From Campylobacter hepaticus (lineage in GTDB: Bacteria > Campylobacterota > Campylobacteria > Campylobacterales > Campylobacteraceae), in NCBI RefSeq assembly GCF_001687475.2, contig NZ_CP031611.1:806001-870000 (forward strand): a DNA stretch of 64,000 bases, read 5' to 3'. The position numbers were made by a program, and so were the translations under genes. Positions 57,292-64,000 of the stretch are shown here, piece after piece. The stretch's first letter is position 1; each line of letters begins with the position of its first letter. Below the pieces are notes generated by a model. That model searched no databases. It was not told the origin of the DNA and worked only from the letters and a program-made list of their open reading frames with translations.

Positions 57292-59096
57292 AAATGCACC
57301 TCACTCATTTTGTCTTTGACTAGATTAATAAATTCATCCAAACTAAGATTTTTTTGCTCCTTAGCTCTTCTATCTCTTAAAGCAACACTACGTTTTGATA
57401 CTTCATCATCACCTAAGACTAGTATCATAGGCAGTTTTTGCTTTTCAAAATTACGAATTTTTTTACTTAAACTCTCATTTTTCTCATATACCTCACTATC
57501 AATATCGAATTTTAACAATAATTTTTGAATTTCTTTAGCATAAGAAAGATGAGAATCACAAATAGGGATAATACCTACTGCAATAGGAGCAATAAAAAAT
57601 GGAAATTCTCCTGCGCAATGCTCAGTTAAAATTCCTATAAATCTTTCAAAAGATCCTAAAATTGCTCTATGGATCATTACAGGTTGTTTTCTTTCATTAT
57701 TAGTATCTATATATTCAAGTCCAAAACGATTAGGAAGGTTAAAATCTACTTGTATAGTACCACACTGCCATTTTCTTTTTAAAGCATCAGTAATTTTAAT
57801 ATCGATTTTTGGACCATAAAATGCCCCACCACCTTCATCAATACCGTATTTTAAACCCTGCTCTTCTAAAGCTTGTTTTAAAGCATGAGTTGCCATGTCC
57901 CAAATAGCATCATCGCCTATAGCCTTAGCTGGTTTTGTTGAAATTTCCATTTCATAAGTAAAATCGAATAATTTCATCAAATTATCCACAAAATTTAAAA
58001 TTTCTAAAACTTGTTCTTTAATTTGTTCTGGCATACAAAAAATATGTGCATCATCTTGAGTAAATTCTCTTACCCTAAAAAGTCCATGAAGCACACCACT
58101 TTTTTCATGTCTATGCACTACTCCATACTCAAAAAATTTTAAAGGCAAATCACGATAACTTCTTATATCACTTTGATAAATTTTAATATGCCCCACACAA
58201 TTCATAGGCTTAATGCCATATTCTTGATCATCAATTTGTGTAAAATACATATTTTCTTTATAATTAGTATAATGCCCACTAATCTTCCATGCATCTGCTT
58301 TTAAAAGCTCAGGTCCACGTACAGGCTCATAAGCACGCAAACGATGAATTTTATAAAGCATATGTTCAAGCTTAGATCTTAATCTTGCCCCATTACTCAA
58401 CCAAATAGGAAGACCGCCTCCTATTTCATCATCAAAAGTAAAAAGCTTAAGCTCCATTCCAAGTTTTCTATGATCACGTTTTTTAGCTTCTTCTATAATA
58501 GCTAAGTGCTCTTTTAAACTTTCTTTATCTGCAAAAGCTGTACCATAAATTCGAGTTAACATTTCTTTTTTTTCATCACCACCCAAATACGCTCCTGCCA
58601 CACGAGTAAGCTTAAAAAACCTTAAAAACTTAGTATTTGGCACATGAGGACCCCTACACAAATCCTCAAATTCACCTTGAGAATAAATGCTTACCTTATC
58701 CTCAGGGATACGTGATAAAAGTTCTTGTTTTAAATCATCATCTTTAAATTTTTCCAAAGCTTCTTTTTTTGTAATTTCATATTTTACAATTTCAAGTTTT
58801 TTCTCAGCAAGCTCTTTCATCTTTTTTTCAATCTTTGCTAAATCTTCTTCACCGATATTACTTGCTACACGAAAATCATAATAAAATCCATCTTCTATCA
58901 CAGGTCCTACAAAAAATTTAGCCTCAGGATACAAACTTTTAATGGCTTGTGCCATTAAATGTGCACAAGAATGACGAATAAGTTCTAAACTTTCTTTTGA
59001 ATTATCAAAATAAATTGCTTTTAAATTTGCACCATTAAAACTTTGAGAATCAATTATTTTCCCTTTATCTAAATATGCAATAATTTCTTTTTCCAT
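57288..59096 (-). CDS. thrS: Threonyl-tRNA synthetase
   Basis: 602 residues. Short N-terminal TGS-like region, then an editing domain with [11 protein letters not shown] and CRGPHVPNT, the catalytic core ([12 protein letters not shown] and [13 protein letters not shown], zinc Cys/His) and the anticodon-binding domain ([17 protein letters not shown]). The TGS region is shorter than in E. coli, as is common in epsilonproteobacteria. The coding end overlaps infC by 4 nt. Confidence 0.97.
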   Translation of the reverse strand: MEKEIIAYLDKGKIIDSQSFNGANLKAIYFDNSKESLELIRHSCAHLMAQAIKSLYPEAKFFVGPVIEDGFYYDFRVASNIGEEDLAKIEKKMKELAEKKLEIVKYEITKKEALEKFKDDDLKQELLSRIPEDKVSIYSQGEFEDLCRGPHVPNTKFLRFFKLTRVAGAYLGGDEKKEMLTRIYGTAFADKESLKEHLAIIEEAKKRDHRKLGMELKLFTFDDEIGGGLPIWLSNGARLRSKLEHMLYKIHRLRAYEPVRGPELLKADAWKISGHYTNYKENMYFTQIDDQEYGIKPMNCVGHIKIYQSDIRSYRDLPLKFFEYGVVHRHEKSGVLHGLFRVREFTQDDAHIFCMPEQIKEQVLEILNFVDNLMKLFDFTYEMEISTKPAKAIGDDAIWDMATHALKQALEEQGLKYGIDEGGGAFYGPKIDIKITDALKRKWQCGTIQVDFNLPNRFGLEYIDTNNERKQPVMIHRAILGSFERFIGILTEHCAGEFPFFIAPIAVGIIPICDSHLSYAKEIQKLLLKFDIDSEVYEKNESLSKKIRNFEKQKLPMILVLGDDEVSKRSVALRDRRAKEQKNLSLDEFINLVKDKMSEVHF

Positions 59097-59114
59097 ATAT
59101 TTAAACCCTTATTT

Positions 59115-59133
59115 GCTCACTTACTCTGTGAGT
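59115..59133 (-). promoter_or_regulatory. Leader hairpin just upstream of thrS
   Basis: A 5-bp stem CTCAC/GTGAG with a 7-nt loop (59116-59132), plus a G-U extension, sits directly before the AAGGG ribosome binding site of thrS. Synthetase leaders often hold autoregulatory stems. This one is short and the role is speculative. Confidence 0.25.
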
Positions 59134-59227
59134 GTTTATAAAGTCCTAATTTTAACTTTCTAAGACTTAATTATTTTTGAATTTCAGTTTATTTTTAAAA
59201 AAATATTAGAATAAATTTAATATTTAT

Positions 59228-60031
59228 TTATAAGTTAAATTCATTTCCAGCACTTAAAACCTCACTATAATACAAATAAAAAAACACTATTCCTAAAACT
59301 ATACGATAAATCCCAAAAGGGATAAAATCAAAACGAGAAATAAATTTCAAAAAGAATTTAATCACAAAAACTGCTACCACAAAAGCCGTAACAAAACCTA
59401 TACTTAAAGGAATCAAAGAATTTGCATTGCTAAGAATTTGAGGCTCTTTATAAATACTATAAACTGTAGCAATGATCATAGTTGGAATAGCTAATAAAAA
59501 ACTAAATTCTGTAGCAGTTTTTCTATTTAAACCAAGCAAAAGTCCTCCTATAATGCTTGCCCCGCTTCTTGAAGTTCCAGGAATCATAGCCAAAGACTGA
59601 AAAAGTCCTACACAAAAAGCTTGTTTAAAAGTAATTTTTTCCAAACAATCAACACGATAATACCTCTTTTTATATACAAGCTCAATAAATATAAAAATCA
59701 CACCACCAAAAATCAACATAAACACAACAACCCAACCATTAAATAAAACGCTTAGATATTTTGCCACAAAAAGTCCTATCACTCCTGTAGGAAAAAAACC
59801 TATAGCAAGCTTAAACCAAATATCAATTCCTTGAAAAAGTCTACGCCAAAATACAAAAAGTACGGCTAAAATAGAACCTAATTGAATGATAATTAAAAAA
59901 CTTTTCCAAAATTCATTGATATTAATACCTAAAATAGTCGTACCCAAAATCATATGTCCTGTTGAAGAAACAGGTAAAAATTCAGTCAAACCTTCAATGA
60001 TTCCTAGTATAAAAGCATAAAAATTTTCCAT
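59228..60031 (-). CDS. uppP: Undecaprenyl-diphosphatase UppP (BacA)
   Basis: 267 residues with seven to eight membrane segments. Recycles the undecaprenyl carrier lipid for peptidoglycan and glycan synthesis. The two catalytic motifs are [16 protein letters not shown] and [10 protein letters not shown]. Corresponds to Cj0205. Ends the part that is collinear with the C. jejuni reference. Confidence 0.95.
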   Translation of the reverse strand: MENFYAFILGIIEGLTEFLPVSSTGHMILGTTILGININEFWKSFLIIIQLGSILAVLFVFWRRLFQGIDIWFKLAIGFFPTGVIGLFVAKYLSVLFNGWVVVFMLIFGGVIFIFIELVYKKRYYRVDCLEKITFKQAFCVGLFQSLAMIPGTSRSGASIIGGLLLGLNRKTATEFSFLLAIPTMIIATVYSIYKEPQILSNANSLIPLSIGFVTAFVVAVFVIKFFLKFISRFDFIPFGIYRIVLGIVFFYLYYSEVLSAGNEFNL

Positions 60032-60114
60032 TTTGCTATCCTTTTAAAACAATAAGATAAAATTATAACAAAATGAATTAAAAATCTTAAATAATATTTC
60101 CCTCCAAAAACACC

Positions 60115-63100
60115 CTACCACAAATAACTAAATTGAGCATAAGCAGTATGAGTAGTAGCATCTTTACTATTTTGAGCATTATAATTCATACTCATAATAA
60201 AGCTTTGATTTAAAGGCAGTATTAAAGAAGCATTTGCAAATCTTTGTATTCTTGCTAAGTTTATTTCATCTTCTACTTTAATAGTACCAAAGCGTGCTTT
60301 AGTATGTATAGTAGTATTCATATAAAGTTTAGCTCCTAATTCTATAGAAGTCTTTAAATAAGGTAACCAGTCTTTAAAATAAGCAAAGCTAGCCTTAGTA
60401 GAAAAAAGATTATTGATATTTTTATATATTCTTTCTCCTTTTTGTACACTAGCCCTACCTTTAATATCTTTTATACTATAAGCTTGCATATAAGATCCTT
60501 CATAACCTAAACCTATTTGAGGAGTAAGCATATGAGATCCTAAGATAAAATTCATTCCTAAATCTATACCTCCTCCATAAGTATAAGCATTAGGATTAGC
60601 ACTAGCTTCATTATTGGCTATTTTCTTTAAGAACTCATTTTTAATAAAAGCTGCTTTAGCTTGAGCTTTAATATAGACTTCTTGATTATTGTCTGTATAA
60701 AATAAGGTATTAAAATATTTTATACCTGTATAATAAGTACGGTTTTTTACATCAAAATAATAAGAGTTCATCTTAGTATCTTCATAACCTGCATAAAAAC
60801 TATAAGTTCCACTTTCTTTTAAGGTAGAATAAGCAAGTATATTACCTTTAATATGTCCTTTACTTTTTTCATTTAAAGAAAGTTCTACACTTTGAGAAGA
60901 AAAATAAGGTAGTATAACTAAGGCATGTTCTTTAATATTATCATGAGTATAAGTTTGTATATCACTTTGTATATAATCATTAATACTAGCATATAAATTA
61001 TCTTCATTAAAAGTAAGATTAGTATTAAGATTAAAATGATTAGGATTAAAAGTTAAACTTAAATTCATATTATTCATTAAGCCATCTACAAAAGCATTTC
61101 TTTTAATGCTAGAAGCATTTAAAGATCTAAAGCTTGCTCCTATAATAGAAGCATTAAGATTAAAGTCTGTAGAGATTTTTCCACTTAAAGCATCATAGTT
61201 TAATATCATTTCTCCACCACCATTAGTTTTTATTTTTTTTATATTATTTAAACTTACTCCCTTAACAAGATTTTTAATATCATTAAGTTCATCCATATTA
61301 AGATTACCTTGATCAACTATAAGGTTTCCAACCATAACAGAATTAGCACTTTTTCCTCCTACTGTAAGGGTTTGGAGTTTATTATTACTTCCTGTACGTA
61401 TAGTCCAAGAAGTGATATTAACACTACCACTTCCTTCATTGCTTATGTTATAGCCATCAGTATTTGTTCCTATAGAGCCAAAGTTATTAAGCATTAGGGT
61501 GCCTGAGCCAGAGTTTGTTATACCTCCACTTATGGTGGCATTTTCTTGGTTGGTTAGGTTTAGATTACCATTACCAGAGTTTGTTATACCTTTTGTTATA
61601 GAACCAGTGTTGTTAAGCATTACATCGCCTGAGCTTTCATTGCTAATATTTTCAATGCTAGCACCACTTTGGTTAGTTATCATTAAATTACCTGTTCCTT
61701 GATTTGTGATGCCTTGAGTTATAGTAGCACTATTATCAAGTATTACATTACCTGAGTTTGTATTCATGATAGAACCTGAGATGGTGGCACTATTGCTACC
61801 ATTGTTTTTATTTTCTATCATTAAATTACCTGTTCCAGAGTTAGATATATTTCCTGTTACACTACCTTGGTTTTCTAGGCTAATGGTATTTGAACTTTTG
61901 CTTATGATATTACCTTCTATTTTTCCTTTATCTTTGTTTATTATGCCAGCTTTACCACTAGTTGAAGTGATTTGTCCTGATTCTTTTATAAGAATAGCTG
62001 CTTTGCTTTCTTCATCACTTTGTTGGCTTTCATCAAGGGAGCGGCGTTTTCTGCTTTTACCATTAGCATCAGCTTTTATGGTGCCTTCGTTGACTAATTG
62101 TCCTTGTATTTGAGCGTCATTTTGTATTGTTATGCCAGATGTTATAGTGCCTTTGTTTTGAATATCACCTATAATTTTGGTATTTGTTCCACTTATGGTT
62201 ATTTTATCGATAGTTCCTAAATTACTTATAGCTGTATTAGAATATGATTGAATTAATGCTCCATTATTTACATTTATATCTGCTATTTTACCTTTTGCGT
62301 TTAAAATAGCTTCTTGTCCTGATTTTATTGTTGAGTTATCAATGTTAAGTCCGCTTAAATTAGCTTGATTTTCTAATTTAATCGCATTTTGTTTTGCTTG
62401 AACTACAGCTTGATTTTTTAGTTCTATTTTAGAAGCTTGAGATCCTGTGCCTAAAAAAATTCCATAATGATTACTATAAATTCCACTAGCTATTTGAGAG
62501 CTTCCAACTATAATAAGTTCATCTAAATTTTGCCACTGTGCTATGCAAACACCAAAATGTTCTCCATAAACTATACTACCTTCTTCTAAAGTAATGGTAC
62601 CAAACTTACCATAAGTTACAGAGATGCCAGCTTTTTTGGAGGCTATAAGACCTGTATTGGTTATATGTTTTATGGTTCCACCATTTTCTAATTTTATAGC
62701 AGCACCGTAATTTACAGTTTTATCATTGGCAATGATGCCTTTATTGACAAAATGATCAATATTGCCACCATATACATGTACACTTGTGTTGCCACCATAT
62801 ATAATACTTGTATTATAAACATAATTAATTTTTGCTGTTTTGTTAAATCTAATAGTATCATTACCATAAATAGTCCCACTATTAATGAAATTGTTAATAG
62901 TTCTATTACCATTTACTTCTATAGCATTACTTTGATCGTTATTAGTACTCTTAATAGTCCCACTATTGATAAAGTTTTTAACATTTGAACCATTAAAAAT
63001 AATAGCTTGTTTTTTACCTTCTATATTTCCTGTATTAAGAATATTATCAATAATTGAATGTGCAAACTTAATAGCTTCTTGACTTGAACTCTCACTTTTT

Positions 63101-64000
63101 ATAGTCCCAGCATTAATAAAATTAGTAATTCTTGTTTGTTTTAAAGTTTCTATGGCTTTGCCATTTTCAGCTTTAATAGTATCCATATTTAAGAAATCAG
63201 TAATAGTAGTATTACTTAAATGCAATGCAGTGTCTTTAGCTTGTATGGTAGCAGTATTGATAAAATGTTTGACTGTAGCTTTGTGACGATTGTTATTGCC
63301 ACCATTGCTATCATTACCACTATCAAACTTAACCCCATACTTAGCCATATTACTTCCTATTAGACCCTCATTTAAAAAAAGATCTATAGTAGTATTACCA
63401 TGGTTTTTATCAGGTCTTCCTATAAGTACACTAGCATTATTAGAACTATTACTATGATTACCTACAATAATACCTGTATTAATGAAGTTTCCTATTTGTG
63501 TATCTTTGCCTTCAAATAAAATACCATCACCATTTGAAGCATATATAATACCTGAGTTTTTAAAAGAATCTAATTGTATCTTTCCATTATTTTCTCCCCA
63601 TATACCTATATAAACTTTTTTAATATAACCTTGATTGTCTATATCACCTACATGAATAGAACCATTATTAAAACTGCCCTTATTTTCTATGTTTAAAAAA
63701 CCAGCTATGATTCCTTTATTTAATATTTTTCTTATGTCTATTTTTTCATCAGTAGTTGCATGAACATAGAGTGTTTTTACGCCATTATTGCTACTACGAA
63801 CATAAGCGTATTTACCTAAAAAGATGCTATTGGTACTTCCATTACCATTTACTTCAATTTGAGTTCCTGGATAATATCCTAAAAGAGTATAGTAGTAATT
63901 ATTTCCTTGAGTATAAGGTATAGCGTAAGGTGGTCCACTAATTTGAGCTAAGGCTAAAGAGCTTAAACAAGAAATAGTAGCTAAAGATAAAATAAGTTTT
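60115..64000 (-). CDS. Large autotransporter adhesin, 5' end cut by the window
   Basis: The minus strand is open from the window edge to TAG/TAA at 60115: at least 1294 residues. An ATG at 63348 exists internally, but the frame continues upstream into a signal peptide (LILSLATISCLSSLALA) at the very edge, so only a few codons are missing. The passenger (about 20-960) is a beta-helix of repeated rungs, of FINSGTIKS type in the first half and NSGTGNLMITNQ type later. A basic RKRR patch lies at residues 650-653. The last 300 or so residues form the beta-barrel (ASIIGASFRSLNASS onward), ending in aromatic YLW as in type Va autotransporters. Resembles CapA/AIDA-like adhesins. Passenger ligand unknown. 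Confidence 0.9.
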   Translation of the reverse strand, partial: KLILSLATISCLSSLALAQISGPPYAIPYTQGNNYYYTLLGYYPGTQIEVNGNGSTNSIFLGKYAYVRSSNNGVKTLYVHATTDEKIDIRKILNKGIIAGFLNIENKGSFNNGSIHVGDIDNQGYIKKVYIGIWGENNGKIQLDSFKNSGIIYASNGDGILFEGKDTQIGNFINTGIIVGNHSNSSNNASVLIGRPDKNHGNTTIDLFLNEGLIGSNMAKYGVKFDSGNDSNGGNNNRHKATVKHFINTATIQAKDTALHLSNTTITDFLNMDTIKAENGKAIETLKQTRITNFINAGTIKSESSSQEAIKFAHSIIDNILNTGNIEGKKQAIIFNGSNVKNFINSGTIKSTNNDQSNAIEVNGNRTINNFINSGTIYGNDTIRFNKTAKINYVYNTSIIYGGNTSVHVYGGNIDHFVNKGIIANDKTVNYGAAIKLENGGTIKHITNTGLIASKKAGISVTYGKFGTITLEEGSIVYGEHFGVCIAQWQNLDELIIVGSSQIASGIYSNHYGIFLGTGSQASKIELKNQAVVQAKQNAIKLENQANLSGLNIDNSTIKSGQEAILNAKGKIADINVNNGALIQSYSNTAISNLGTIDKITISGTNTKIIGDIQNKGTITSGITIQNDAQIQGQLVNEGTIKADANGKSRKRRSLDESQQSDEESKAAILIKESGQITSTSGKAGIINKDKGKIEGNIISKSSNTISLENQGSVTGNISNSGTGNLMIENKNNGSNSATISGSIMNTNSGNVILDNSATITQGITNQGTGNLMITNQSGASIENISNESSGDVMLNNTGSITKGITNSGNGNLNLTNQENATISGGITNSGSGTLMLNNFGSIGTNTDGYNISNEGSGSVNITSWTIRTGSNNKLQTLTVGGKSANSVMVGNLIVDQGNLNMDELNDIKNLVKGVSLNNIKKIKTNGGGEMILNYDALSGKISTDFNLNASIIGASFRSLNASSIKRNAFVDGLMNNMNLSLTFNPNHFNLNTNLTFNEDNLYASINDYIQSDIQTYTHDNIKEHALVILPYFSSQSVELSLNEKSKGHIKGNILAYSTLKESGTYSFYAGYEDTKMNSYYFDVKNRTYYTGIKYFNTLFYTDNNQEVYIKAQAKAAFIKNEFLKKIANNEASANPNAYTYGGGIDLGMNFILGSHMLTPQIGLGYEGSYMQAYSIKDIKGRASVQKGERIYKNINNLFSTKASFAYFKDWLPYLKTSIELGAKLYMNTTIHTKARFGTIKVEDEINLARIQRFANASLILPLNQSFIMSMNYNAQNSKDATTHTAYAQFSYLW

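Noticed and set aside
61309-62113. Several plus-strand reading frames, one proline- and leucine-rich (61499-61702, 61766-62113)
   Set aside because: They are antisense shadows of the repeated passenger code of the autotransporter, with no ribosome binding sites and repeat-driven composition.
60115-63348. Autotransporter gene starting at ATG 63348
   Set aside because: The same frame stays open upstream through passenger rungs to a signal peptide at the window edge, so this ATG is internal.

Overview
The window is very AT-rich, gene-dense chromosomal DNA with short intergenic gaps. It comes from a Campylobacter close to C. jejuni/C. coli. The evidence is the protein families, TGnTATAAT-type promoters with no clear -35, frequent 4-nt ATGA gene overlaps, and gene blocks that I recognise from memory of C. 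jejuni NCTC 11168. Two blocks are collinear with that reference, roughly Cj1506c-Cj1548c (1-27.6 kb) and Cj0262c-Cj0205 (27.8-60 kb), but they meet at a junction near 27.7 kb. Several accessory loci I expect in C. jejuni are absent, and acs is broken. This suggests a relative with a trimmed genome (a C. hepaticus-like species is one option) rather than a standard C. jejuni strain. I cannot settle the species by reading.

1-16.5 kb: the 3' part of a chemoreceptor gene, then an unusual ModE-like regulator and fdhD. Next is the formate dehydrogenase operon (TorD-like chaperone, 63-aa Tat peptide, selenocysteine-containing FdhA, FdhB, FdhC). nspC, a Tat-exported multicopper oxidase, moaD, moaE and moeA follow. 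After these come purM, coaE, dapF and a glucosaminidase. Together with tupABC (23-25.7 kb) and moaC (36 kb), the window holds much of a molybdenum/tungsten supply chain for the formate dehydrogenase.

16.5-27.6 kb: an AAA ATPase, dps, pgi, galU, an acetyl-CoA synthetase pseudogene with two in-frame stops, the tungstate ABC transporter with divergently transcribed tupA, a quinone reductase and a zinc alcohol dehydrogenase.

27.8-40.4 kb: a second dCache chemoreceptor, a methyltransferase, the operon eptC-dgkA-winged helix-pyrC, exonuclease III, an uncharacterised helical protein, a DUF493 protein, moaC, a 49-residue acidic peptide gene, an HDOD protein, rplT/rpmI, and an unknown gene behind a very good sigma-54 promoter.

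40.6-60 kb: housekeeping genes: iscS-nifU, a mechanosensitive channel with carbonic anhydrase, a BI-1 family protein, secG-frr-pyrE-RDD-nrdB-nicotinate phosphoribosyltransferase, a gamma-carbonic-anhydrase-like protein, pcm, the arginine operon argC-GNAT-argB-argD, an orphan adenine methyltransferase, thrS-infC and uppP.

60.1-64 kb: a very large autotransporter. Its passenger is built of repeated beta-helix rungs, and its first few codons lie beyond the window. I saw no tRNA, rRNA, insertion sequence, prophage or CRISPR array.
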